NCBI GenBank assembly: GCA_914767715.1
Contig: OU612072.1
Span: 20,646,001-20,710,000 of the forward strand
Reading direction: 5' to 3'
DNA length: 64,000 bases
Origin: Membranipora membranacea
Lineage: Eukaryota; Bryozoa; Gymnolaemata; Cheilostomatida; Membraniporidae
The notes beneath the pieces are model-generated. The model did no database searches. It saw nothing but the letters and a program-made list of their open reading frames with translations, and was not told where the DNA came from. Each line of letters opens with the position of its first letter. Position 1 is the first letter of the stretch. Positions 12,189-23,335 of the stretch are shown piece after piece. A program made the position numbers and the translations under genes.

Positions 12189-12408
12189 AGCATTAAAAAT
12201 AGGATGTAGTTCAATTTCCGACAAACTTCAAAAATATGGGTTTTAAAAATAATTCTCTCATCAAGGTGAATGCTCAGAATGGTAATTTTCTGGCTATCTG
12301 GAAATTCCGATGTTCAAACAATAAGATTGATCATGTGTGTCAAGACTGGGCTGATAGCATTTTTATTTTCTTTAATGATTTTCATGGAAATCCCATCGTA
12401 CCTAGATC
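12189..12408 (-). mobile_element. Patchwork of two CR1-like retroelement fragments
   Basis: Positions 12190-12285 match the C-terminal/3' part of the retroelement (compare 8373-8456). Positions 12286-12405 match an upstream RT segment (compare 9215-9332 and 23737-23850). The two are fused with the intervening kilobase missing. A 38-bp piece of the second fragment (12323-12360) recurs at 17427-17464, on the far side of the DNA transposon. Confidence 0.7.
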
Positions 12409-12516
12409 AAGTTTGCTCCATTTTTCCCCCGTTGGAATTGCCCCCCCCCCCCTCTACTGACACGCTGAAGGAAAAAGGGATCAAGAAAATTCATGCTATA
12501 TGTTGGAGTTTTCCCC
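12409..12516 (+). repeat. Left terminal inverted repeat of the 5.0 kb transposon
   Basis: Matches the reverse complement of 17313-17420 with only a few substitutions. The internal C-run is 12 bases here and 15 on the right. Similarity fades after TGTTGGA near 12507. Confidence 0.85.
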
Positions 12517-12854
12517 TCATATGTAGACAGTATGTAGACACTTGAATTTCTTTGGCTCATAACATAAAATAACAAGTATAAATGAGCTCTCTGTAATTCA
12601 CTGGTTCCAAAAAGCATCTTATTTCTCATATAGATGCAGTATAGCCTGAGATATCCCATTTTTAAAAATTAAGCTACAAATTAACACAGAACCTCCATTT
12701 CTTAGAGCCGCCATATTGTCTTGTCCCAACAATGCATTGTAAATTACCCGCCTTGCACTACTAAAACAAAACATCCTACTAGGCTAAATTTAAAGTTCAC
12801 TACTTTGACACGTGTAACTCATGTGTGTGGAACAGTGGAAAGATTGTCTGCAAC

Positions 12855-12905
12855 ATGGATAGAACTAAGTCAGAAGAGAATGCGTGGCTGGGAGAAAGTG
12901 AAATG
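12855..12905 (+). CDS. Exon 1 of the gene inside the transposon (putative start)
   Basis: An ATG at 12855 opens MDRTKSEENAWLGESEM, followed at once by a strong donor (ATG|GTGAGT) in phase 0. This matches the phase-0 start of the exon at 13316. The start is chosen because the frame joins cleanly downstream. The peptide is acidic and polar with no known domain. Confidence 0.5.
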
Positions 12906-13315
12906 GTGAGTAAATTTCTAGCAGGCTATCACTGTATGGAATCAGTAAATACATGAGGATTTGCATCAATTAAATGTGTAGATAGGGATCATCATCATTT
13001 TACTGCTGTGTTTTCTCAAGTTAGTTTAGCTGTGGATTTGAATGGACATGGTGGCTGGGTGCAAGCAGGGAGAATGGAAGAGCCACTAGCATTTGATCTT
13101 CACTTATTAGTTTAGGTCAAATTGCAATTCAGGTGCCTTGAACTACACTCAATGAGAGGTAGTTTTTGACAACAAAAAACTAATACAGGAAAACTATAGT
13201 GCCACAGCACAGGGTTTTTCTCTGATTGGAGGTTATTGTTTGTATAAAATTAGGCTCTTGCTCTTGGTACAACTCAGTCCACAGAGAAGTAACAATCCAC
13301 TTTTTATCTCTACAG

Positions 13316-13435
13316 GATCAACTTTTGACTATGAGCACACCAACAAAGCAGCTCAAACACTCTCTCCCAGAGTCTTCTCCTTCAGGATATACACCAAAGG
13401 CTAAGGTCAGGATCCCAAGGATTCCAGACATCGAG
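13316..13435 (+). CDS. Exon 2 of the gene inside the transposon
   Basis: 120 bp (40 codons) between acceptor TTTTTATCTCTACAG and donor GAG|GTAGGA, phase 0 at both ends. It encodes a Ser/Pro-rich segment (DQLLTMSTPTKQ, then SLPESSPSGYTPKAKVRIPR) that looks like a disordered linker. No family recognised. Confidence 0.55.
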
Positions 13436-14077
13436 GTAGGATTTTATTGCTTTTTTATCACACAACAGTAGTATAGCTTGATCGAACACCAATCAATTTG
13501 ATGACTTTAGTTCAGTTTTTCGGCTTACATAAAAATTGGTGTCACGGTCTGCAACGTCTCTTCTTCGCTTCTGTCTAAAATTTACTGCATTTGTTAGATG
13601 TTGAATAGCAAATCGTAGCAGCTTGACTAATCTTGGATCCCTTTCATGTTTCTTTTTATGATAAATTGGATAGAGCATGATCCTTTCCTTCAACCCATCT
13701 GATTGTTTACTTATAATTATAACTGCATTGTGTTGTCTTGTGGTTCTATTTACTTTTCTAAATCCCAAACTTAAAAATCTCAGTAATGCAATTTATGTGA
13801 TTGAGCATTTCTATGATCTGGGCAAGCTTGATGATGGATATGTTTTACACAATTGTTACAAAACTAATCGTAGATATTTCATCATTCCAAAAACTAGAAC
13901 ATCAAGATTATTGTCTAGCAATGATCCTTTTAGTGTCCATATTCTTATTAACTGAGAGATATGGTTCACACTTCATGTGTTTTTAGAGCAATTACCAAAA
14001 ATAAGCTCCATTCAAGCTGCAAGATAGCATTTAGTATGGATGTTGTTATAATTATCACCATTATGTGCTTATTTTAG

Positions 14078-14157
14078 GATTTCTTGATCAACTACCTTAA
14101 ATATGATGAAGGAGCTTTGGTATCTCGCGACGCCATCATGGTTATGATTGAAAAAAA
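14078..14157 (+). CDS. Exon 3 of the gene inside the transposon
   Basis: 80 bp, acceptor GTGCTTATTTTAG, donor AAAA|GTAGGA, phase 0 in and phase 2 out. It encodes DFLINYLKYDEGALVSRD followed by a hydrophobic/basic helix. It can join in frame to either the 14660 or the 16607 exon, both of which begin with one base completing its last codon; the two could be alternatives. Confidence 0.55.
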
Positions 14158-14659
14158 GTAGGAACGACCTGCAGTTTCTTCACCCTCGGAAAAGTTCTGA
14201 AGAAAGACTGCTGGTACTCCAAATTTTATTTGTGTCTTTTTTTTTAAAACAACCGGTTCTGGCTTCACTCTTTGTGGTTATAAAAGTGAGGGGTACAAAA
14301 GTTGTATCAACTTGATAAATTCACAAGACCTTTTTATTACTACATGGATATTACCGTGATGTGGCTCACTCATAATTTATGATATTGTCTTATATATATT
14401 ATCGGGTGTGTATATATATATATATATATATACTATGGCTAGTGGAACACAGTATCATGAGGTGAGCGTAGCCTAAGCCATTAGGTCGGGAGAAGAAAAT
14501 TGTGATGTCAAGAATGGATAGGTTCAACGTCCACAATTCTTCCCATCACAATCACAAAATTTTGGCCAATTGATCCAGTCTTGATTAATTGTTATTTACA
14601 TGATTACCCATCAAAATATTATTTCAATTGAGTGACATTGTAATGTTATTTTTTACTAG

Positions 14660-14807
14660 CAAAGACCAAAACAAGAACATATCCTTCCACAAAATGCCAA
14701 TGCCAAGAAGAGGACTCAAGTTTTCACCTGATGCCGCACCATCAACATCTGCTGCAAGTCAAGGAAGTTTCAATGGAGACAATCCTAACAACTTCCAGAA
14801 AATCTGA
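14660..14807 (+). CDS. Possible alternative terminal exon inside the transposon
   Basis: Acceptor TTATTTTTTACTAG, then KDQNKNISFHKMPMPRRG and a Ser/Ala/Asn-rich tail ending NNFQKI with TGA at 14805-14807. Frame-compatible with exon 3. A donor-like GTAAATG lies at 14829, just past the stop. It is either a terminal exon giving a short protein or a cassette; the sequence alone does not decide. Confidence 0.4.
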
Positions 14808-15478
14808 TTCTGAACATCCCTATGAAATGGTAAATGATTGCCCTCATTAGAAATACATCTAGCTGCCGCATTCATAGCAAAAATGCTCTGCTGACTATTA
14901 CCATATATTCTGTGAAATGTACCATATATCTTTATTATGTATATCTTGTTGCCTGCATTGGTATGATTATTACTTTTACTTAATTGACAGCTCTTTGTGA
15001 CGACAATACCAGATGCATTCAACTGTCTGTGGTAGGTATTGAACAGGCTAACTTTTTATATGTATGCTTCATTGGCTATATGCTTGACTTTTCACCTGAA
15101 TCATACGATTGACAAAAAGTATTGACAGATCCTGCCACCATAGTAAGATAACAATGATTGTTGGTATGACATAATAGATAGGCTGATGACAGGCCACCTC
15201 GAAGTCTGAGTTCAGGTCAGCTAAATTCAACCACGTATTTCAACACTCCCACTTAGCTATGTGTATTTAAAAACCTTACATATAAACACAGACTTCAAAA
15301 TACACTCTCCGTCAAATCACACACCAACAAACTCGTGGGCGATCCAAACCCAGTCAGCTTTTAATATTTCTCAAATAACATTCTCATCGAAAGTAACTGA
15401 ATCCAGTTATGGCTAGTGGTAAGGATAAGGTATCTGTTGACAAGTTTAGCAGCAAGAACTGCAGCCCCTGTTGCTGAG

Positions 15479-15611
15479 TCAGAGTAGAAAAGTTTGATTC
15501 AGAGTAGAAAAGTTTGATTCAGAATAGAAAAATTTTATTCAGAGAGAAAAGTTTGATGCAGAGTAGAAAAGTTTGATGCAGAGAAGTTTGCTGCAGAAAA
15601 GTTTGATTAAA
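15479..15611. repeat. 20-bp tandem repeat inside the transposon
   Basis: Five to six imperfect copies of CAGAGTAGAAAAGTTTGATT. Later copies are shortened or carry GATGC for GATTC. Non-coding. Confidence 0.8.
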
Positions 15612-16606
15612 TTCAATGAAATGTTTAATTCAACTCGAACCTTTTAATTAAATTCACAGCAGATAAGTTTAATTCTTTCCGTCTTTCTGGGCCATGGTAG
15701 CTACCTGATGCAGCTACATTCATACCTTTGATAAAAACCCTCTCAGTCACCTGTGATTCAAACATCGATGTATTTAAACTCTACATCAATGTATTTATAA
15801 TCTTTGACATAATAAGCAAAAGCTGACACGTGCTGAGGAAAGAAAATTAATTATCAATGCAAAATCCTATACACAGTTGTGAGTGACTGTTTATGGGATT
15901 TAAGTTGATTATTAAAAATCAATTTTCTTTCCAATGCACATTTTAGCTTCTGCCAAATGCTTCATTATTAATCTAGTAAAGTCAGCAACTAATTTATTAG
16001 CAAGATTAGGTCACTGGTCTTGAAATAAATATATGTTGGTTGTGGCAACTTGAATTTGGTGTTTGTCTGGCTTTCCGCTGTTGATGCTGCTAAATTGGTC
16101 TGCCAGGTACCAGAGCTTTGCATCATGAGCCAGTTGTCAGATGTTACCTAGCCCTATATTTTGGCTGGCTTTGGAGGGAGACTATGTAAAGAAGAGTACG
16201 TGCATAAATGATAGCTAGCCTTATATTTAGCTATTTCAAGCGTATGAAAATGGCAAAATTTTCCGCTAACAGGCTTGTAGTAGTGTGGAAATGGTGTTGT
16301 GTATATGTCTGTGAACATGTTGTGGGTGTGCAACCGTAAAGTAATATTGTAAAAACTATAGCTATGAAAGATCAATTTAGCCAAGTTGGAGCTAACATAT
16401 CTTGTTATTGTTCCAGTGGTTCGGACAGCCCTACGCTATATACAACTTGTTATTAATGTGAAATCCAATTATGCCTACTAAATAACTCGTACCGAAACAA
16501 GAGAAAATTTTTAATTATAATGCTCAGTATCTTACCACAAAAAAGGGCACCAAATTACTGAATGTCAGCAAAAAGTATATTTGTACTTATTTCTCATCTA
16601 TTGCAG

Positions 16607-17025
16607 AATCTCAGCAGAAGTGAAACTATTTGAAGCCTTTCGGAACGACGACCGCGTGTATCTAAAGAATGAGTTACAGGGAAAAGGATACGGCAAACTC
16701 ATGATAGAATCTTTATGCGCAAAAGTAAAAAAAGAGATTAGTGCATACTCACAGGACCCTCTATCTAGTCTGTACAAATCAAAGGCGGACCAGCTAGCTG
16801 ACTTTTCATTAGCAGATTTAGTGACAGAACTCACGCAAAAACTCCCTACTCTGATGGGCACTATACTAAAGCTTATGCAAAAGGAATATAATAGTAAGCC
16901 TGAAATTGTTGCCGTAACAATTGTGGCCAAGATTCTAACAACCCATAACCAAAGGCTATCTGCCTTAAGATATGTGAACGCTCTTGTTCTAGATTTAATA
17001 AGGACAGTTGAGTTAGTAGAGAGTG
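16607..17025 (+). CDS. Exon with a long helical domain inside the transposon
   Basis: 419 bp after acceptor TTCTCATCTATTGCAG, starting one base into a codon, and ending at a consensus donor AGTG|GTAGGT; if unspliced it stops at TAG 17031-17033. It encodes ISAEVKLFEAFRNDDRVYLK, then a region containing LVTELTQKLPTLMGTILKLM and a segment ending RLSALRYVNALVLDLIR. This pattern resembles the conserved N-terminal region of large, lineage-expanded transposon-type proteins of cnidarians and sponges. That is an impression from memory, not a search result. No partner exon fits in the 290 bp left before the right terminal repeat, so the gene looks truncated. Confidence 0.55.
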
Positions 17026-17312
17026 GTAGGTAGGGTTTGTGAACACTTATTATACTAGTTTGATATTTGTTGGATAAGAGAAGCATGCACCTTTCCAGCT
17101 GAGAGTAGGCATAGAACAGACAGTAGGACAGTTGTAGAATCGAGTAAGCTACAGGTAGTTTGTTCCAACTTAAAACAGACACTGAGCTAAGAGTTATTTC
17201 TATCTCTGAGAGAGCAAGAATTGTACTGATATTTACAAAAGCAAATGCATTGTGGGAGATTATCAAAACCCAAGTTGTGTTCTCTTGCTTGTTTTATTCA
17301 TGGGCGGTGGGA

Positions 17313-17420
17313 GGTAATTTCAACAGATAGCATGAATGTTCTTGATCCCTTTTTCCTTCGGCGTGTCAGTAGAGGGGGGGGGGGGGGGCAATTCCAACGG
17401 GGGAAAAATGGAGCAAACTT
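17313..17420 (-). repeat. Right terminal inverted repeat of the 5.0 kb transposon
   Basis: Reverse complement of the left end, with a G-run of 15 at about 17374-17388. Immediately outside, after six bases, begins the 38-bp retroelement scrap (17427-17464) and then the second copy of the 102-bp intron repeat. Confidence 0.85.
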
Positions 17421-17464
17421 AAACTTAAGATTGATCATGTGTGTCAAGACTGGGCTGATAGCAT

Positions 17465-18600
17465 CGAAAACTATATCGCATGTATGTATGTATGTGTTTT
17501 GATTTTCAAATTTTTGGAATTGTGCTAACCCACAAGTGAGAAGTGTCAGAATCAATCCGAAAGGTAAACACTGGCTACCACAATGTAATGCAATCTGAAT
17601 GCCTTTCAGTTCTCAATGGAAATTGTTTTCAAGAACCATCTCACATCTCTGTTACATTTTATTAGGAATCAATCTCAATTTGGCAAACTCAATGTTTAGC
17701 CCACTGTACACTGGTTACATCACTTCCAGAGATCGATGGAATATGTTGAAATTTTAAAGACTATACTACCTTCAAAACATTCATGGAATTTGAAAATGCC
17801 GCAAAACGGCGCCATAATGTGGAGTTGATATACTAGATATCAGAGTGTTTACCATAATAAAGGTAAATTTATCCCAAATGAGTAGGGCAGCTGCCATTCA
17901 GTTTTGTAATATCATTACTGGATGGCAGTGGAATTGCTGATATTAAATCAATGAAAATTGCCTCCGTTCAGAAGCTATACTATAATATCGTCCAGCAAAG
18001 TAAAACTACAAGTTATAAGTTACGACCCCATTAAAAGGTTTAAATTTTGTCAGAAAATCAGGCTCAGGCGATACTAACATGAGTATCTTCGCAGTGCAAA
18101 CAAAATCAAGGATTTGTCAAAATATATTTGGACTTCGGTGACGGCAAATGGATGGAACAGTAGTATCAAATCTTTCACACCAAAAGATCAAAATTTAATC
18201 CCTGGGTTGACTTGATCACATAGTATAATCATCAAAGTTTGCAAAGTTTAACAGGTGTAAGATAAACACCTGAGCAGCAAGCATTGAAATCATTATCCTT
18301 TAAAATGTGATCTGGAGTTTAACTCGGGACGATGATGTATTCCTGTTTTTAATTCATTCAAACAAAGTTGCATAAAACATATAATTATGGTTGTGCTGTT
18401 TGCCTTTCTCCTGGAATCCAAAATGATTGCCGTTGACCTAAGTCATTGATGGAATTAAACTATTGATGATATTTTGACCGCATAAGGAGTCAAAAACTTA
18501 GTATCAATGTCAATGTTGTATACAAGATGTCTGCTAAGCAAGAATGTCGCAATTTGTGGTGGATGTTTGATGATAACTCAATATGTAACCGGCATGGTAT
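17465..18600 (+). repeat. Continuation of the intron after LRR exon B2
   Basis: Begins with the right copy of the 102-bp direct repeat (17465-17566) and then follows the B-type intron seen at 6600-7380. From about 18340 to 18600 it joins a second intron block that recurs at 26080-26250, 28620-28980 and 40050-40300. No exon seen. Confidence 0.7.
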
Positions 18601-18608
18601 TTTGTGGA

Positions 18609-20260
18609 AGATATCAGCCCTAACTCGCCCGATCTCCTACCCAGGAGAGGATCCAAGGTAGAGAGGTTCCAAGTTGTTTGATGGGGCAAGCAACCCTATG
18701 GATTGGTCGGATTTGGGCTCTCTTGCATTTAATTGGAATTTCCGATGTAGATTGCATCAAATTCAATATGTCATTGAGAGGCGAGCAAACATCTTCTTCA
18801 CCCTCCACTGAGATCCATGTCCGGAAGTCTTCAGATGATGTTGACTTCTCAACATCCAGCTTATACATGAGATGGGATTTCCCCTAGACTGAGAGGCTCT
18901 AAATACATATCTGACTCCAGGCTTGAACAGATTATAGTAGGCAACATACTGAGAATTTGAATATTTGAAATCCGGAACAACATCTCTGCTGTAGCCTATT
19001 AGTCTATGAGTCATATTTGACAGCGATCTGTGTGCTGGTAGCAACAGTTTAGTATAGATTTCAATACTGTACTCCAAGGTAAAACTGGCAAACAGACTAA
19101 AATTTTAGAGAGCTGTGTGAGTTCACTGTAACTCCAAGCGCCCACTCATCTCTAAGGTAGCCCGTCCAAACACAAAGACCATCAGCCAGTGTCAATATTG
19201 TTTCATCTTGGCAAGCTTACTCAGGAGGTAATAATAAACAAAATGAGATCCAAATTGAAAGACGTAATAGAGCCTGTTTGCTTACAAGCCGCACATTGGG
19301 ACAGTTGACGCCTTTATCAAACTGCTCAATGATTTCACATCGGAGCCTGACACCCCAAATTTAAAGTACATTCAAACTGCCGCCTTGGACCTTTTGGAGG
19401 CATTCCATTGACTGCTGTACTTCTCCAGAAATTAGAGGGTTACAATTTTAACCCTCATACCCTCCCTCTTATATCTAAATCTTTGGATAACCGACTACAA
19501 TGTTTGAAATATGGTAATGAGCAGCAGCACTAAGGTTGGCGCTCCTCAAGGTACCAAACTAGGACCAATTTTATGGCTCTTGTATTCCAACGACCTGGCT
19601 GGGATGGCATTAACCACATCAAATATGCTGAAGATACAATGTTTTACACCTGGTGGTTGACCTCAGTCACACATCACCGGTAGCCACCTCAGTATTAAGG
19701 ACGCAGTGATGGGCTGCTGATAATAACATGCAGCTGATTTTTGCAAAGACTGAGTCATAAACACCAATCTTAGCTATAGGTTTAAGTATAAACAGGATGT
19801 AGTGATTAATGATTTTTCAATGTCCCCTAGTGCCTACACAAGATTCCTCAGAGGTTGTATTGATAAAAAGCTATCATGTTACAAACATGAAGAATTATTA
19901 ATGACAAAGTACAGCTCTAGACTCTAGTGAGGAAATGTAAGACTATTGTATAGACAAGTGTGGATTATTGACCTTTTACTTGACTAACATCAGGTCAATA
20001 CTTGGCTACGCGGCTCCAGCCCAGTACTTTCTTTCAGGAGATCACAACTGCGAACAGCCAAAATCGTCTCACCCTCTCTTTAGTAAGCTTGAGATTGACC
20101 AAAGAATATCGTATCGAAAAGCAGTGTAAGAGCTCTTTTGACTTTTTCATGACTTTCTATGGCAACTAGATTGATCTACAAGGAATAATTGTGTATTTGC
20201 TTTTTTTAAACTTTTTCACTAACCATGCTACACTATCGTACACAATATCACTATGGAAGC
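18609..20260 (+). pseudogene. Decayed non-LTR reverse transcriptase (RT2), longest copy, downstream of unit U
   Basis: After unit U (18609-19080), translation with many frame and stop interruptions reads FAYKPHIGTVDALIKLLND near 19270, KVGAPQGTKLGPILWLLYSN near 19530, an HIKYAEDT motif near 19620 (catalytic YADD changed to YAED), and RSILGYAAPAQYF near 19990. These are in RT order, from fingers to the C-terminal region. It belongs to a different family from the CR1-like copies on the minus strand. Its front part is what recurs before each B-type LRR exon. Confidence 0.7.
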
Positions 20261-20287
20261 TTTATCTGATAATCCCTGTAACACAAG

Positions 20288-20492
20288 TTGTCTCCTCACA
20301 TAATCAAGGATCATAAATTGACAAACAGGACAGCTTTGACGGGCGGCTGTTTTGCATTTGTCAATTTAAAGTTAAAATACACCAACATTAAATGTTGGTG
20401 TATTTTAACTTTAAATTGACAAATGCAAAACAGCCGCCCGTCAAAGCTGTCCTGTTTGTCAATTTATGATCCTTGATTATGTGAGGAGACAA
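20288..20492. repeat. Perfect 102-bp palindrome with a one-base loop
   Basis: Arms 20288-20389 and 20391-20492 are exact reverse complements around A20390. Termini read TTGTCTCCTCACATAATCAA. It would fold into a very stable cruciform or RNA hairpin. Perfect identity suggests either a very recent foldback element or an assembly or cloning fold-back artefact. Confidence 0.9.
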
Positions 20493-20517
20493 TAATTATG
20501 TGATTAATAATTATGTG

Positions 20518-20749
20518 AGGATAATAATTACTCATTACACATTACTCATTGGTACTGACATCTACTACTTGTTTACAAAACTCTCGTACCATTTCCATGT
20601 TATATTTTGATCGTATGCGTATATATTTTATTTTATTACCAACTGGGCTTTTAGTGCAAAAATATAACATGGAAATGGTATGAGAGTTTTGTAAACAAGT
20701 AGTAGATGTCAGTACCAATGAGTAATGTCTAATGAGTAATTATTATCCT
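20518..20749. repeat. Inverted-repeat element (foldback MITE), 92-bp arms
   Basis: Left arm 20518-20609 and right arm 20657-20749 match with about three differences, separated by about 47 bp of AT-rich loop. It starts 25 bp from the perfect palindrome. No coding content; target duplication not evident. Confidence 0.8.
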
Positions 20750-20962
20750 TCTAAGATTATTCAGTGCTAGACACTAGCCGCCGTTGAGATCAAGTTTTAA
20801 AGTTAGAGTGTCACATAATCAAATTATTAATGTGATTGATACGATGGGCTGAAAGATATTTATAAATCTTATGAATTGATTTTCTATTGTTAACCACCTA
20901 TTTTTGTCCGCATCTCCCATCCCCCCACCCCCAAAGCAAGTCCCAAAGTCAGGTCAATTATG

Positions 20963-21420
20963 TTCCCAGCCCAGATAGAGTAGTCGTACTCGTTACCTTC
21001 ACCCTCAGATAGAGTCGTCGTACTCGTTACCTTCCCCCTCAGATAGAGTCGTCGTACTCGTTACCTTCCCCCTCAGATAGAGTCGTCGTACTCGTTACCT
21101 TCCCCCTCAGATAGAGTCGTCGTACTCGTTACCTTCCCCCTCAGATAGAGTCGTCATACTCGTTACCCCTCCTCAGATAGAGTCGTCGTACTCGTTACCT
21201 TCCCCCTCAGATAGAGTCGTTGTACTCGTTACCTTCACCATCAGATAGAGTCGTCGTACTCGTTACCTTCCACCTCAGATAGAGTCGTTGTACTCGTTAC
21301 CTTCACCATCAGATAGAGTCGTCGTACTCGTTACCTTCCCCCTCAGATAGAGTCGTCGTACTCGATATATTTCCAGGCAGATACAATCGGCGTACTCGTT
21401 TTAGAGAGTCGGCGTACTCA
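20963..21420. repeat. 34-bp minisatellite, about 13 copies
   Basis: Unit begins CAGATAGAGTCGTCGTACTC and continues with GTTACCTTCCCCCT. Variants have TTG or TCA in place of TCG and CACCAT in place of CCCCCT. The last copies degrade (GATACAATCGGCGTACTC). It ends directly before a TATAAATAGG. Confidence 0.9.
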
Positions 21421-21432
21421 GTATAAATAGGC
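21421..21432 (+). promoter_or_regulatory. TATA-box-like sequence after the 34-bp minisatellite
   Basis: GTATAAATAGGC lies right after an array of short direct repeats, the layout of a promoter or LTR U3 region. About 230 bp downstream a small open frame (21657-21863) starts but shows no known domain, and I find no second LTR. Weak call. Confidence 0.25.
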
Positions 21433-21879
21433 AATGTGCGTGGTTGCAGTGGCGGGTATCACCGCCTTAGGGTAACCTCCTCAACATCCTCTACAGGACA
21501 CAGGACTCAAAGGACCAGATTAACATAATTAAGGAGAAGAAATATTCAAACACAAAAAGAGAAGATAAGTGGGCGATGACAAATTGCCTAAAAATCTGTT
21601 CAGGGAGGAAAATAAGACAATTGAAATAGAATATTGCAATGCTGACATAAGCTTACATGACAATGAACACCACCTTTATAAGGCAGAGGCACACAGGTAG
21701 CAAACCAAGGAGCCAGCCCCAAGGACCAGATGATGACAGTACAGAATATGACAGTATAGAGACGATAGTAGTATATCACAGTACAGTGAAGATACCAGAA
21801 TACGACAGCACCTTCAAGAAAGGACAGTATTTATCCGAGAGTTGCATTGAAGATTATGATTGATTGGCTACAAGGAGCC

Positions 21880-22950
21880 TGACACACAGCCCTCTTCAGT
21901 TAGAGGACATTGCAGAATAGGACAGCACACAGAGACGATTAAAGTGCACTTTTATTTCATAGACGATACAGGAGCTCATATCTGAGGCCTACACTTCGGG
22001 AGAGCGGTTCACATAGCTACTCACAGCACAGAAAAATTGAGGCTGAGTCACAGAAGAATCAGACACCATAGCCTAACAGTGCCTACAAACAATAAGAAGA
22101 ATAGTAAATCAAGGTGAATTAGGTGAACAATACAGAGGAATTTACCACTTGGCTAACAGAGCCCACTGACAAAATTGATGCAGTGAAGGAAGCAGTGGAA
22201 TTCGACACTTGGCTAATATACCCCACAGACACACAAAGATTCTGTTATGAAGTCGACAGAAAAGGATCACAACTTGGTTAACAGAGCCAAGATATATAAG
22301 GACACAGAATCTATACTTTAAGCTGCACTGGCTAACGACAGCACACATATTAGGACGGCTTGACATATAGAGGCCCTAGACACAAGGATTCAGAATCCAT
22401 ACTTTGGGCTGCACTGGCTAACGGCAGCATATCTACTTGGATCACTTGACTCAAGAGGCCACAGGTATAGGAACATAGAATATACACCTTAAGCTGCACT
22501 GGGCGACGGCAGTAAATTGAGATATTCACAGAGCAGATGATAGCCAATATTACCACAGAAATATAGTTCAGGGCATCAACATACAGAACCACAGTGACAT
22601 TAACCCTACTCTGACAGGTATCCAGATTTAGGTTGAGGGATATTAATGACATCCAATTATTTGAATATTTGAGCCAAGCTTAAGGCAAAACACTAAATTA
22701 GTATTGAGGTATTTGTCTCCATATCATTGGACATGAAATGAGAAAAACTAGTATTTAAATACCACCTTATAGTGAAACACAGCGTGGGACTGTTTCACCA
22801 ATTTTCTGAAACCAAAATGCTGTACAATTTTATGAATCAAAGTAGAAACAAGTCAAAATACTTGACAACAAAACCAAATTGAAACCAGTGCTCAGCAATA
22901 TTACTTTTGCACATTGTACACTAGTCGTGCTGCTTACCGCTGAGGTCTTG
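21880..22950. other. Gene-free stretch with degenerate roughly 86-bp repeats
   Basis: Three loose repeats with the core AAGCTGCACTGGCTAACGGC lie at about 22295-22350, 22383-22440 and 22468-22520. Related CTTGGCTAAC motifs occur from 22141. No coding signal or RNA gene seen. The segment near 22960-23120 recurs at 26770-26900 and 42810-42920. Confidence 0.45.
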
Positions 22951-23335
22951 TTGATTAATTGTTAGAATCATCTATAGTCTCATATCCCAAGTTTAATATT
23001 GTCAGCCAGTCATTTTTGTTGAGCATTTCTCATGGCCATCATCTCATTTACTCTTTTGCTTCCGGTTTCAGCAGAGGAGATAAACCTGGGAAGCCCTTTT
23101 CAGGGCACCGCATATTTTTAAGATTTGAAATCCTTTATGGTCTGTATGATGCCCATAAGGTCCCTATATTGATCGTAGATCGGCTTTGGATATATGGTTA
23201 GGATCTTTGATAAACAGACTGAAATGTTTTGGTAGAAGTCTCCCGAGGCATACTAATAGATAGAAGAATGTGATGTTAGGCACAGTTTATACTAAATTAC
23301 ACATGATGACTTCAAAACGTCAAATAAAATGGGAG

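Larger units (their letters stand above)
12409..17420 (+). mobile_element. 5.0 kb DNA transposon with long terminal inverted repeats carrying spliced exons
   Basis: The two ends are inverted copies of about 108 bp: AAGTTTGCTCCATTTTTCCC, a C-run, CTCTACTGACACGC and GGATCAAGAA on the left are mirrored on the right. Between them are five exon-like segments with good splice sites (12855-12905, 13316-13435, 14078-14157, 14660-14807, 16607-17025), a 20-bp tandem repeat (15479-15611) and an AT dinucleotide run (14408-14432). I see no recognisable transposase catalytic domain. No clear target duplication touches the ends. Superfamily unassigned; it may be a non-autonomous element that captured host gene pieces, or it may encode a divergent transposase. 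Confidence 0.75.

Noticed and set aside
16598-17266. 222-codon open frame on the minus strand
   Set aside because: It overlaps the better-supported plus-strand exon at 16607-17025, which has acceptor, donor and compatible phase. The minus frame has no recognisable domain.
20963-21420. CRISPR array
   Set aside because: Contiguous 34-bp units with no spacers; a simple tandem repeat.
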